DNA of 64,000 nucleotides, from contig CAWUER010000483.1 of NCBI GenBank assembly GCA_963921195.1, positions 124,001-188,000 on the forward strand, in the 5' to 3' direction. Under the pieces are notes generated by a model. That model was not told where the DNA came from and did no database searches. It was given only the letters and a program-made list of their open reading frames with translations. Source of the DNA: Pegoplata infirma (lineage: Eukaryota > Arthropoda > Insecta > Diptera > Anthomyiidae). The position numbers and the translations under genes are program-made. This document shows positions 12,225 to 23,334 of the stretch, piece by piece (position 1 is the stretch's first letter; each line of letters opens with the position of its first letter).

Positions 12225-12439
12225 ATCGCCAGAATGTCTTAGAATGGATCACTGATCAATAATATATATACTTTATGGGGTCCTAGACCGATATTTCGAT
12301 GCGTTACACACGGAATGACAAAGTGAGTATACCCCCATACTGTGGTTGGAGGGTATAAAAATTATAAGGAAAAAAGTGCATTCGTTTTACTTTCACCAAA
12401 TTTTATTTATGTGTTATAAATTTTCAATGGCAATTTTAA

Positions 12440-12545
12440 AATTAAAATACCTTAGACTCCCAGAATGTCTCTTAAATCAGGAAATTGTCTACAAGTAATT
12501 TTCTATCAGAATCTGAGAATTTGTTTTCTTCCAGATTGTTTCATG
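12440..12545. repeat. Stray 35-bp satellite remnant
   Basis: The words CCAGAATGTCTC and TTTTCTATCAGAATCTGAGAAT match the satellite monomer of array 1. They suggest that the array once continued here before insertions and decay separated them. Confidence 0.5.
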
Positions 12546-13250
12546 TGTGCAAAACAATATCAAAAAGAAAATTTTGTCTGTCAACTTTTAAACAAAACCC
12601 TTAAAAAGAAAATGCCAAAACAATTTCCTTGTTTTGAATTCTTTCAACTCTTAATGAAAAACTCAAACCTTTAACCATAAAAAAAACTTTTCAGTGTGAA
12701 CATGTTGAATTTGTCCTGTAAAAATTTGATTTTACATTGTAACTTTTATTGAACTTTGTTGAACACAAACAGCAATATAAAAAATAAAAATAAAAGAAAA
12801 AAAATAAATCTTTTGAAGTTCATTTCCTTAAGTTTAATTATAAAATTCCAAGTCATCTCAGCACTAATATGCAATGAAACGTAAATAGTAGTAGACATTT
12901 AAACAATGGACTGCTGCTGCTAGCTCAACTCGTCTACATAAAAGACGAAACGAAGAAATATGTTGCAAAACATAGAAAAAGAAAAAAAAAATCTGCCTTA
13001 ACAAAAATATATGTATGAAAAAAAGACTCCAAACTAAATAATACTGAACTGCCATTCAAATGACCTTTTTTGCAGCAGCATGCAACACAGAACAGACAAC
13101 AGAACAAGTAGAAAAATTAATTTCGAGTTGAACGAATCCATTAATACCCTTCACAATGAACTTCTTATCTGAAAGTGATTTTCTGACGAAACAAAAAAGT
13201 ATTTAAACATTTTGTTTTGAGTAAAATTTTGTTTAATCATTTTAGTGAAA
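12546..13250. other. AT-rich stretch, nothing recognised
   Basis: No coding or repeat signature beyond A and T runs. A TAATACCCTTCACAATGA word near 13142 resembles a mini-me edge but stands alone. Confidence 0.4.
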
Positions 13251-13390
13251 AAAAAAATTGTTTGAGTGTAAAATTTTTTTGAGTGTAAAATTTTTTTGGG
13301 TGTTAACAATTTTTTTTTTGTCATTTCAGTCAAAAAATTTTTTTGAGTGTAAATTTTCTTTTGGGTGTAAATTTTTTTTTTTGTAAAATT
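13251..13390. repeat. TGAGTGTAAAATTTTTTT minisatellite
   Basis: Five imperfect units of TGAGTGTAAAATTTTTTT or GGGTGTAAATTTTTTT. The unit resembles the GAGTGTA end of the CACTC element family; a similar small cluster lies at 27780-27815 in the opposite sense. Confidence 0.7.
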
Positions 13391-13897
13391 AAATTTAAAA
13401 TTAAGAAGATCTAATTAAATTTGTATTTTTGACAATTTTTTCAAAAAAATGCTCGGAAAGTATCAACTTCATCGCTAGAAGGCACCCCTAAGATAAAGTT
13501 CGATAGTCCTGAAATGTTATCTACATCGTTTTGGCATCTATATTCTCTAATTCCGCATAAGCGCCAAAATGAAATTCGAGAAAAAGAATTTCTCTATCCG
13601 CCCTACTGTATATGGGGAATTCAATGCCAAATCGGAGGTTTTCTTTCTGTAGATTTCCCCACTTTTTTACAGTTTATACTACCCTTCGAAAACTCCTTCG
13701 TGCTAAATTTTTAGATTTTTTTGATGACACCTTCAAGAGAAATCGAATTTTCTAAAATTCAGAGTTTGTTCCTTTACTTAGACTTCTTAAAACCTACCCT
13801 ATCTCCACTCCCTACAAGGGCTCGACACAAATTACAATGGCAGCAAATTTTAAAAATATTTCATTTAAGCGGTATCACACTTATTGTGTTTTAGGTT
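13391..13897. other. Non-coding stretch, nothing recognised
   Basis: Moderately complex sequence. One plus-strand frame (13514-13714) encodes 66 residues without recognisable motifs and is not supported as a gene. Confidence 0.35.
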
Positions 13898-14189
13898 CCC
13901 AGCAAAAAAAATTCGAAGTAGTTCAAAACGAAGTAGTTCTAAACTACATCAAAAGTAGCAATTAGTGAATATTTTTTGTTGCAAAAAAAGTAGTTTAAAA
14001 TAACATCCAAATATGTCGATAAGAAGGAAAATAATATGGATAAGAACAAACAAAAAAACGAATTTAAAGGCAACAAGTTAATAATTGATAGGTTAGAGTT
14101 CCAAGAATAAAAATATTTTTTTTTTATTTTTGATGGACGTACCTTAATTTTTTAAGTTTAAATTTGGTGCAAACACATTTAGTTCTTAT

Positions 14190-14600
14190 ACCTTTTAACT
14201 ACAGTATGGGGGAGGGGGGGGGGGGGGGGATGGGTACACATACTTCGTCATTCCGTTTGTAAAACATCGAAATATCGTTCGAGGACCCCCATAAAGAGTA
14301 TTGTCGCCTAAAATGCAAAACAACGTAGCACTTTTTTCAAAATCGAGTTATTGATTGATTGTGATGCATTCAATCAAATCTAAACGATCAGTGATCGATT
14401 CTGAGAAGTTCTATGAATATCCCTCTGTCTGTTTGTAACCTATGCAGTCCAAAATAAATGAGCTATCCACCTGAAGCTTGGCATGAATATTTCTTATAGT
14501 CCTAGGTAGGTTAAAATCGGACCAGAGGGAAAAAAAGTTTCTCCTTAAAGAAGCGAACCAACCTCTAAAAAATTCAAATTTTTAACGATTTTGTGTTTTT
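14190..14600 (-). repeat. Mini-me-like fragment, reverse orientation
   Basis: CAGTATGGGGGAGGGG, then ACTTCGTCATTCCGTTTGTAA, ATCGAAATATCGTTCG and GACCCCCATAAAGAGTAT. This is the reverse complement of the block at 12270-12345. A G-run of more than 15 bases lies at about 14208-14229. Confidence 0.65.
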
Positions 14601-15796
14601 GTCAGCAAATGATTCAATTTTCTTTTGGATGACGTTTAAATCCCTGATCTTGAACCCAGGCGATTAGAAAAAGCACGAGTTAAAATAATGATAAAACTGT
14701 ATTTATTTAGCGCGAAAAGCATAACAAATGTATCGCGAGGGAAAATGTGTCCCCCAAAAACCAATTCCGAGTGCTTTCAGTAGATCAAAATGATAACATC
14801 GATCTGCGCTAGGTTAAAGCGTTTTAAAAGCAATGTAAAAAAGTGATTTTCAAATATGAAAAGTATTGGTGTATTGCAAAAAAACTTTTCAAACAAATTG
14901 CGGAACTTAGAAAAACTCAAAAATGTTCCTCCTTTTTTTCTAAATCATTTTCAATGAAGCTCGTAACTCAAAAACTCTAAACAAAAGTGTGTCTTGGACT
15001 TCGAACACTTTTTTAACAATCACACACTTTGTTCTTCGAGTAATACACAACGATTTTAAGTGATTTGAAACCATTTGATTTTTCGAACAATCATAAACTT
15101 AGATATACTAGTAATTGAAAAAATAAAGTACTCAAAACGGTTTTCCAATATGATTGCGAAAATATATAATAGTCCCTATTAAATTAGGCCGACACGCATT
15201 TTTTTGACGATATTCCTTCCAGTTCGTGTTTTATCCGAAATTTTTTGAATGCCCATACTTTCGCATAAGGCTTTCTTACCGCCGAGTTATGTTATAGATT
15301 TCTATAACATATTTAAATTTCAAAACGATCATACATACCATGGGATAAATATAAATGTTGTCCGATATTCACTTAAATCGTTCTAATGACATGAGTTCTT
15401 CTCGCTCCAATTTGGTTTTTGGTATTTTCTGTGATACAGTTACACTACTGAACATTTAAAAAAAGACTTGATGCGACTGGGACACAACCTTACACAGTTA
15501 ATTGCAATTGTTTTAGTGATCACAAATCTGGTCTCCAAACTTTTCCATCACATCAGGTTTTTAATTATTTTTGCTAACTCATATCACATGAACCCGATGT
15601 AATAGCGATCTAAAAATAAGTGGAGGGCATAGCTCAAACATTGCTCTTAAGGATGCTGAACTCATTTGGTTTTTCGCCTTAACCCTTAGGGCACCAATAA
15701 TCTTTCAATGATGTCTTATTCTCCAGTATCGAAAAAAAGTTTTTTGGGGAAAAGACATTTATTTAAATGTCTGCATGATGTGAGTTCTGCATCTTA

Positions 15797-16834
15797 CACT
15801 GAAAAAAAAGACATAACTAAATTTAAGGAAAAAATGTCTTTGAAAATTTATCATGAATTTTCCTAAAATTTAGTTAAATTTAACTTAAAAATGAGAAATT
15901 TTCTTAACTATAAGGAAAAAATTTTAGTTCATTTACTTATAATTAGTTCATAGTTTTCTTTAAATGGATTTTTTAAATATTAGGAAAAAAATTCTTACTG
16001 CCAAAGAAATTTTCCGCAAATCTAAGAATCGTATCTTTATTTTTAAGACATATTTCTTAAAAAACAATTTAGTTCAAGTTTAGTTAAAATTTACTAAAAA
16101 AAACATCATCGTATTTCTCTTCTTTGAATTGAGGAAGTGTACTTCTTAGAATTTAGTTAATGACTTCTGAGAATTTAGTAAATAACTTCTTAAAATTTAG
16201 TTAAAAACTAAGCGAGATAGAGCGAAACGGATGAAATTTTCAAAAGAAAGACTACAAAGAAAAATATGGAATAGCCTAGCTCTGCATATCTGTCGGGGTC
16301 TCAAGACCCTAATTTTAGATCTAAAATTTGAAATTCCCGAGATTTTATATATACACATATCTCGGTAAATACTGCCAACACGAGAAAACGTCCAACGGCA
16401 TTTTTGTAGCTCTTGACTCGTAGAAATACCCGAAAGCCCTCCGATTAATAGTTTTTGAGTTATCCGGTTTTTAATATTCTCAAGACCCTATCAGGCCCCT
16501 TATTACCGTATCTCAAAAACTAAGCAAGTTAGAGCGAAACGGACACAAGTTTTGGTTCAAAATCTATGGGGACCCTTAAAGGACCCAACGGGGTCTCGAG
16601 TTAAATGGGGTCCGAACCCATGGGTCTAGACCCAATCTATTTCTAAAATGTGAAGTATAATTTTGCCCATTTTCTAGTTAAAATTGGCTTAAAATTAAAT
16701 AACTTTGTTTTCCTTATTTTTGGGAAAATTATGAACTAAAAACAAGAAAAAAAATCTTTGGAGCCAAATCATTCCCTCTTTTTCTCAAAATTGAGTTAAT
16801 TTTCCCAGATTTTAGTTCACTTTTTTTTTGAGTG
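15797..16834. mobile_element. TA-flanked CACTGAAAA/TTTTTGAGTG element
   Basis: Starts CACTGAAAAAAAAGACATAAC and ends CACTTTTTTTTTGAGTG; TA on both sides (15795-15796, 16835-16836). Subterminal sequence is a series of TTAGTTAAATTT/AAATTTAACTAA words in both orientations. The middle has GGGTCTCAAGACCC-type words and ACTAAGCGAGATAGAGCGAAACGGA repeated at about 16208 and 16519. No coding capacity. Confidence 0.82.
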
Positions 16835-16835
16835 T

Positions 16836-16900
16836 AGGTTAGGTTAGGTTGTAAGTGGCTGCTGACGTTTTACGTCAACACACGTAGACTTATTTTTAAA
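16836..16900 (+). repeat. Dispersed repeat with GTAAGTGGCTGCTGACG core
   Basis: AGGTTAGGTTAGGTT followed by GTAAGTGGCTGCTGACG, then TTTACGTCAACACACGTAGACT. The same core occurs inverted at about 45250-45300 and in partial form at 48150-48215, 48660-48700 and 54495-54550. Copies differ by a few bases. Nature unknown (SINE-like or LINE end). Confidence 0.75.
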
Positions 16901-17182
16901 TCGCTAGCACATCGGTTCATCCGATATAAGTTGACTAAAACTGCGATTTTTTTGAACCTTAACCTCAATTTTCTCAAAAACCTGATGTGATGGAAAAGTT
17001 TGGAGACAGGATTTTTGACCAGCAGAACAGTTGTAATCAAGTGTATAAGGTCGCGTCCCAGTCGCATTTTCCATGTATAGTAGTGTTATTAGAACTTTGG
17101 CATCGTTAGCACCGCTTGCTAAATCTACTTCCTAATGGGTTCTAAAAAGACACTTTTTAACTAGTGCAAAAATGCTTTTAAA

Positions 17183-17707
17183 TAGAGTCCGACCGAATAT
17201 TCGGTTTCGGTCTCGGTTTCGGCCGAATAATGGGGTTTCGGCCTCTATTCGGTATTCGGCAAAATTTTGGCCGAATATTAGCCGAAACCGAAACTTTTTT
17301 GGTATTTTAAAAAATATGTAAAAAAGTCGCTGAATTTTTTGATTTCGTATTTCATTACAGTTGTTTCAGTTCAATTGAAGAAAATGTTACAAGTTTATGC
17401 AGTAAATGTTAAACTATCTCAGTTCAAAAAATTTTTTCTCCTAATCTACAAATGAAATATACAATTTTTTTGTAAGTTTTTTAATAAACATATTTTTTCT
17501 CAAAAATACAACAATTCCTATTGTTTAAATGCATTATATTCTGTATATTTATCTTTCACAACATTCTAAAAATTTTATTCATGTCAGGCGGTATTTTTTT
17601 TTTTTAAGTTTCGGTTTCGGTTCGGTTTCGGCCGAATATTACTTTTTCGGCCGAATATTCGGTTCGGTTTCGGTTCGGCCTCGAAAACTGGTTTCGGTCG
17701 GACTCTA
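17183..17707. mobile_element. hAT-type MITE with TAGAGTCCGACCGAA termini
   Basis: Starts TAGAGTCCGACCGAATATTC and ends GGTTTCGGTCGGACTCTA. The 8-bp target duplication CTTTTAAA is perfect (17175-17182, 17708-17715), as expected for hAT elements. The interior is AT-rich with GGTTTCGGCCGAATAT words near both ends. It has no transposase. A diverged fragment of a similar element lies at 27228-27340. Confidence 0.92.
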
Positions 17708-17936
17708 CTTTTAAATACTGATCTAAAAGATGTAGTTTAACTATACACACAAAATCTTAAACTAAGACAACATTATGAGTACTACTTTATATGTACTTAA
17801 AAAATGTTAAAAATACTACATATTTTGCGCGACACCGCTATGTTAAATTCACTAGAGTTTCAGCAGAGTTAGAACTACTCCAGCAGCAGTTGAACTACTT
17901 TTTATTAACATTTTAGTATGTTCTTTTTTTGCTGGG

Positions 17937-18356
17937 TTTGTTTTAAAAAAATGTTGGAGAGCAAAAATTAACGGCTGATATAATAAAACAAATTTATAAA
18001 AATTAAAAAGAAAAAATGTATGGGGCGGCCCCCGGCATTCGCGAGATATTGCGAAATTAGTGATTTTGTATTTTTTTTTTTTTTTTTAATTTTGACTCTT
18101 AAGTTTTTTTATATATTTTTTAAAACTTAGTATAAGTGTACACATGTACAGTGTACATTGTACACTCAAAAGAAAACCTTGTCAAATTACTAGAAAAAGT
18201 CCCGTAATCCCATTTTAACAATATTTGACAGTTTTCCTTGTTTTTTAATAAAAAAACTTCGATCGAAATTAAAATTTTTCTTTGTAATAATTTAAATAAA
18301 TATTTGAGCTCGAGGCCAGTGATTTAATAGTTTTAAGTTTTTTGATTTAGAAATTC
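17937..18356. other. Short non-coding stretch with a lone CACTC end
   Basis: A TA followed by CACTCAAAAGAAAACC at 18161-18178 looks like the left end of a CACTC element, but no matching right end was found. TGTACACATGTACAGTGTACATTGTACA just before it is a cluster of TGTACA palindromes. Confidence 0.45.
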
Positions 18357-19401
18357 GGTGACATGACATAATCCCCACGTACATAATCCCCATAATGGTA
18401 GTGGGGACTTTGACCGAAAATAATTTGGACATAATCCTAATAAAAAACGGACATAATTCCCAGATTTATGGGGATAATAACCATGTAACATCCCAGCAAA
18501 AAAAAATCGAAGTGGTGCAAAAAGAATAAGTGATTCACTACATACATAGTAGCTATATGTGCCGATCTTCATATTCCATGAGAAGTACTTTTATAAGCAC
18601 TTCCAAAACTGCTAAAAAAATGCCAATAATAACAACTTTCACCAGTTCTTTCCTCAATGATTTATAAGTACCATTTTCATATGTGTTTACAAATGCAATT
18701 GAAAAGTACAAATTTGTGGCACTTATGTTAAGTATTGGATTTGTTTTGTTGAACATTTTTTTTTATAATTTTCTCTGATTTAATAAAAAGTTAAATTTTA
18801 TAAATGAATTAACTTGATATGCCGCAAAAGCGAATTTGTTATGTAAATTATGTTATAAAAAAATTCAGTTTCCAGATTTTTGTTAAAATTACCAAATGAC
18901 TCAAGAAGTGCTTAAAAGATAACAAAAAAAACTGTTAGCCCTTAAAAAAGACAAGGGTTAAATATAACCAAAAAAGAGCTAAGTTGGTATTGCCGTTTAA
19001 AGGTATAAAAACTCTTCTAAAAATATACGATATCTGATTTAAAATGAGAGAATTACTTTTTTTTATCTCTTCATTTTATTTATTGGATTTTTTTTTTTTT
19101 AGCTACATGTATAAAAACATTTTTTTTTTATAATTTTTGGAGTTGTTTTGTAAATTATGTACAAAAAAAACAATAAAAAGTTTCCAGATTATGGTAAAAA
19201 TCAAATGACTTAAAAAGTGCTTAAAGGGCTAAAAAAGATAACCAAAAAAAGGTGGTAGCCTTTAAAAAAAGGGCTGAATTATAGCCACAAAATGACTAAG
19301 TTGGTATCGCTGTTGAAAGGTATAAAAACTCTTCTAAACATTAGGGTATTCAATTAATCGAGGTTTTGGTTTAATCGGCTAATCGGGCAAATAATTAATC
19401 G

Positions 19402-21933
19402 CACTTAAAAAATTATGTTAGTAATATCAACTGAAAATGTCAGTTAAAATAACAACTTTGTAAGTTGTTTTGGGGTCAACTACTTTTTCAGTTAAATCAA
19501 CTAACAATGTTAGTTATTTTAACTGACAAAAAAAACAACTGACTTATGTAGTAAAAACTACTAACATTTGTAGTCAAAACAACTAAAATGTAGTAAAATA
19601 AAAAAATCAATATAGGGTCAGTCTTAGTGAAATCAATCAAAAATAGCTAAAAATTTTCGTGACCCCCTCCGATTTTGATGAAATTTGGTTTAGTTGTAAC
19701 ACTAAGTGATAAACTAATGCACACTTATTTTCAGCCCTCTAAATAAACAGTGGGCGAAAACACGGAGGGTCAAAATTTCCCCCAAAATCTCCCAGTCGCG
19801 ACACTTTGCACCGTAAAAACCTAATATCGTTAGTTCTATTATAGCTAGAAAGCCCATTTTTGGTTTGTTTTGAAGCTCATAATATGCTCTATAAGACCTA
19901 CCATAACCAAAAGATTTTCGAAAAAAAATAAGGGTTACCTCCCTTATTTTAAGGTCGAGATATACGGAGGAGAAAATGGGGAGGATGGTATCCCCCGATT
20001 TTTTTTTTACTTGACAATCTTATGGAGAAAGTCCTAAAAAATATACTCTAAAATTTTTAAGTTGGGACAGCAATGGGATCGCTCAAAATCAAAATTTTTC
20101 ACAATTTTCCCCAAAATCTCCAAATCGCAACACTCTTTAACCTTAAAAATTTAATATCATAAGTGCTTTTGTAGCTACAGAGCCAATTTTTTTTGTTTTA
20201 AAGCTTATAATACGCTTTCCAAGACATACCAAAACCAAAAAATTTTCCAAAAAAAGGAATTGGTGCCCCCCTTATTTGAAGGTCGTGGCAAAGGGTGGAT
20301 GAAATGGGGGGAAAGTATCCCAAGATTTTTTTTTTACTTGGGATTCTCAAAGTGCAAGTCCTAATGAACATAGTCTACAATTTTTATGTTGGGACAACAA
20401 TTTGATCGACCAAAATCAAAATTTTTCAAAATTTTCCCCCAAAATCATCAAATCGCGACATTCTTGCGCCTCCCATTGGAGTCCCAAGATAAAAATTTCA
20501 GGATATGCTCTCTAGAACTTACTCTTTAAAAAAAAAAACAAGGTAAAAAAAAAAATTGGGGGATGCTATCCCCCGATTTCCCCCACCCCTTGCCTCGATC
20601 TTATAATACAAGAGGCACCCCTAATTTTTTTTATATTTTTTTGTAATAGTAATATTGTAGGGCATATTAAGAGCTTCAAAACAAACCAAAAATGGACCCT
20701 GTAGCTACAATACAGTCCACGATATTAAATTTGTAATGGGCAAGAGTGTCGCGATTTGGAGATTTTGGGGGAAATTGTGAAAAATTTTGATTTTGGTCGA
20801 TCTGATTGTTGTCCCAACATAAAAATTTTAGGATATGTTCATTAGGACTTGCACTTTGAGAATACCAAGTAAAAAAAAAATCGGGGGATACTTTTCCCCC
20901 TTTCCTCCACCCTTTGCCACGACTTTTAAATAAGGGGAGCACCCTTCCTTTTTTTCTAAAATTTTTTGGTTAAGGTAGGTATTGTAGAGCGTTCTATAAG
21001 CTTTAAAACAAACAAAACTGGACTCTGTAGCTACAATAGCACATATGATATTAAATTTTTAAGGTTCAAGAGTGTTGCGATTTGGAGATTTTAGGGGAAA
21101 TTGTGAAAAATTTTGATTTTGAGTGATCCCATTGTTGTCCCAACTTAAAAATTTTAGACTATATTCTTTAGGACTTTCTCTATAAGATTATCAAGTAAAA
21201 AAAAAATCGGGGGATACCATCCTCCCCATTTTCTCCTCCCTTTATCACGACCTTAAAATAAGGGAGGTAACCCTTATTTTTTTTCGAAAATTTTTTGGTT
21301 ATGGTAGGTCTTATAGAGCATATTATGAGCTTCAAAACAAACCAAAAATGGGCTTTCTAGCTATAATAGAACCAACGATATTAAGTTTTTACGGTGTAAA
21401 GTGTCGCGACTGGGAGATTTTGGGGGAAACTTTGACCCTCCGTATTTTCGGCCCCTGTTGACTTAGAGGGCTGAAAATTTGCATTTGTTAGTTTTTTACG
21501 TAGTGTAAGAACTTAACCAAATTTCATCAATATCGGAGGGGGTCAAGAATATTCATGATTGATTTCAATAATAATGACCCTATATATTTTTTTTTCAAAA
21601 CATTTTTCAGAAAAAAAAATTGAAGACCAATTTTCTCCAAGTTTTTTTTTTTAAAAAAAGTTGTGAAAAATAAAAATAACAAAATTTTTTTTTTTTTGGA
21701 AAAAAACTTTAAAACTTTTCAGAGATAAAATAAATAAAATTAACTACTTTAAATAACTGTTACTACATCACAGTACTTTTTTATTAGTTCAAAAAAACGA
21801 TTTAAAATAACTAACAGAAATAGTTGTTTGATATTTTTCATACAAAAACAACTGACTTTGTAGTAGAAAACAACTAACTACTGTAAAATATACAAATAAC
21901 TAACATGTAGTAACTTACATAATTTTCTGAGTG
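19402..21933. mobile_element. CACTTAAAA/TTTCTGAGTG element holding a giant palindrome
   Basis: The left end CACTTAAAAAATTATGTTAG pairs with the right end CTTACATAATTTTCTGAGTG. CG lies on both sides (19400-19401, 21934-21935), a 2-bp duplication that is not TA. Subterminal sequence repeats GTCAGTTAAAACAACT/AGTTGTTTTAACTGAC words. The middle (19611-21588) is a near-kilobase hairpin. No coding capacity. Confidence 0.8.
19611..21588. repeat. Giant palindrome, arms about 850 bp
   Basis: The left arm (19611-about 20471) and right arm (about 20738-21588) are inverted copies with scattered differences. They start TATAGGGTCA and end TGACCCTATA and share the words GACCCCCTCCGAT and TCCCAGTCGCGACACTTT. 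Each arm is itself 2.5 diverged units of about 325 bp, marked by CCCCAAAATCTCC near 19780, 20110 and 20440. The centre (20472-20737) is unpaired or mispaired. The minus-strand frame at 20676-20942 is a by-product. Confidence 0.88.
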
Positions 21934-22016
21934 CGGGGTTGAGATTTAATCGGTTAATAATCGGATAAATTTGAATTATTCGGTTAACCGAATAATAAAA
22001 ATTTTAATTGAATATA

Positions 22017-22671
22017 AAACTAAGAACTCTATGTACTTTTAAGAATTTTATTAATTTTATTTAAAATAAATCTTTATCCGATATGGCGAAGCTCTATAAT
22101 GTTACCCCAAATAAAGATTTTTTGTATGGCACCCTGAAAATTTTCCCTAAAATTGATACCCAAATTGATGCCGGGCTTAGATGTACCTCTAATAGAGTTT
22201 CGAATTCGTTACTATTATATATCAACAAGACAAATTGGTTGGTTTTCAAATTTGTTTTCTTTTATTTTTTAGGGCCGAAATTGCAATAATTTTATCGGTC
22301 GATATCTCCGTAATGAAAAAAGATATCTTAAGGATTGCAAAAGTAATTTGAAGAATAAGTGAAGTATTTTTAGATGTGCTGAACTAATTATACATCATAA
22401 AATAATTCTCGGTTTTATAAGGTCCCGAACATTGCGAATATCTGAGTTTATGCAGTACTGTCAATCGAAAATCTAAATATCTCAAAATAAGATAAATCAC
22501 TTCTAAGGCCAGATTCGGATTAAGCGCATGAAAAACTATTAGAAAAATATATACATCCACATTTAATTAATAATTCCTATTAGCTAAACTAAATTATTAA
22601 AAACATCGATTTAATCTTAACAATTTCAAGTATAAATATTACATAATAAATATTATACATTGTTAAACATA
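22017..22671. other. AT-rich non-coding stretch inside the 8.2-kb element
   Basis: No repeat with a second copy was recognised. One plus-strand frame (22083-22289, 68 residues) has no recognisable domain and is not supported. Confidence 0.35.
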
Positions 22672-22695
22672 CACTCTTATAAAATTTTGTTGAAT

Positions 22696-22745
22696 TTTAC
22701 CCACTTTATTGTAGGTAACTGTTCTCCTACAATAAAGTGGGTAAA
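22696..22745. repeat. Perfect 20-bp-arm hairpin in the element end
   Basis: TTTACCCACTTTATTGTAGG is followed by a 10-base loop and its exact inverse. Part of the same word (CCCACTTTATAGTAG) lies near the right end at about 26258, so it may be a subterminal transposase-binding repeat; that role is inference. Confidence 0.9.
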
Positions 22746-23334
22746 AATACTCAATGTGTTTAAATTTCAACATTTGCACACAAAGTGTGTACAACTATTA
22801 AACATTTTGTGTGTACATCTACAAGTTAACTGCTTACCAAATTCTGTAGCAGTACACACAAAGTGTGTAATTTTAAAATATTTGTGTCTAAAAATCTTCA
22901 GAATGTGTGTAAAAATGCATATAAAATGTTCAAAATTTATTTATTTTTATTCCTATAGAAAATAAATCCAAAAAATGCATTTTGTTATTTTCATAGTTTT
23001 TATTTTTACAATAGTCAAAAAAATATAAATTGCAAAAATATATTAACACGAACATAATTTTGTAATAGATTGCTTAATATTAAAACTAAAACCAAAAAGG
23101 GGAAAATAATAAATTAAAGTATTATTAAATACGCTATCTAAAAGATTTCCACAATTTCTTGTTACTTAATTTCCTCTAAAAGATATTCCTCTGTCTTTTT
23201 GAAAGAAAGTCCTCTCTTCAAGAATTGGGATTTGGAATCTGAGTTTTGATTTTATGAATTGTTGTTTCATCTAAAAGTAAATAAAAATGTAAAAAGAGTT
23301 AATAGTATTTTTTACTATGAAATTGATATCTCCT

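Larger units (their letters stand above)
10700..12365 (+). repeat. Mini-me-like dispersed repeat split by an insertion
   Basis: The left part (10700-10943) begins ATTCGGCTGTGCCGAATCTA then TATACCCTCCAACA. The right part (12061-12360) carries CAGCCCAATACCATAAGAC, the (GGAC)n microsatellite, ATATATATACTTTATGGGG, GCGTTACACACGGAATGAC and the closing GTTGGAGGGTATAAAA. This is the motif order of mini-me-like repeats of flies (a TA run and a GTCY/GGAC run beside a conserved core). The two halves are separated by the element at 10946-12058. Long A, T and G runs lie at 10745-10800. Confidence 0.7.
15462..17073. repeat. Inverted-repeat pair flanking the CACTG element
   Basis: The left arm (about 15462-15620) contains GATGCGACTGGGAC, GTCTCCAAACTTTTCCATCA and TAGCGATCTAAAAATAAG. 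The right arm (about 16895-17073) has the same blocks inverted. The arms are about 160-180 bp, moderately diverged. They enclose about 1.3 kb including the element at 15797-16834. Probably an older foldback or duplicated dispersed repeat. Confidence 0.8.
13898..17936. mobile_element. CCCAGCAAAAAAA-ended element, 4.0 kb, with nested insertions
   Basis: Starts CCCAGCAAAAAAAATTCGAAGTAG and ends CTTTTTTTGCTGGG. TT lies on both sides (13896-13897, 17937-17938). Subterminal words are AGTAGTTC/GAACTACT, repeated several times at each end. The interior holds a mini-me-like fragment (14190-14600), an inverted-repeat pair (15462-17073), a CACTG element (15797-16834) and a hAT MITE (17183-17707). No coding capacity of its own. 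Four further elements with the same termini are in the window. Confidence 0.75.
19342..22016. mobile_element. Probable hAT MITE split by the palindrome-bearing element
   Basis: TAGGGTATTCAATTAATCG on the left and TTTAATTGAATATAA on the right are roughly inverted. The flanking interior has TTAATCGGTTAATAATCGG and CGGTTAACCGAATAAT words. It is interrupted by the element at 19402-21933. The right terminus is decayed and no target duplication was seen. Confidence 0.5.

Noticed and set aside
16836..16850. Telomere-like TTAGG run
   Set aside because: Only three AGGTT units, part of a dispersed repeat present elsewhere in the window.
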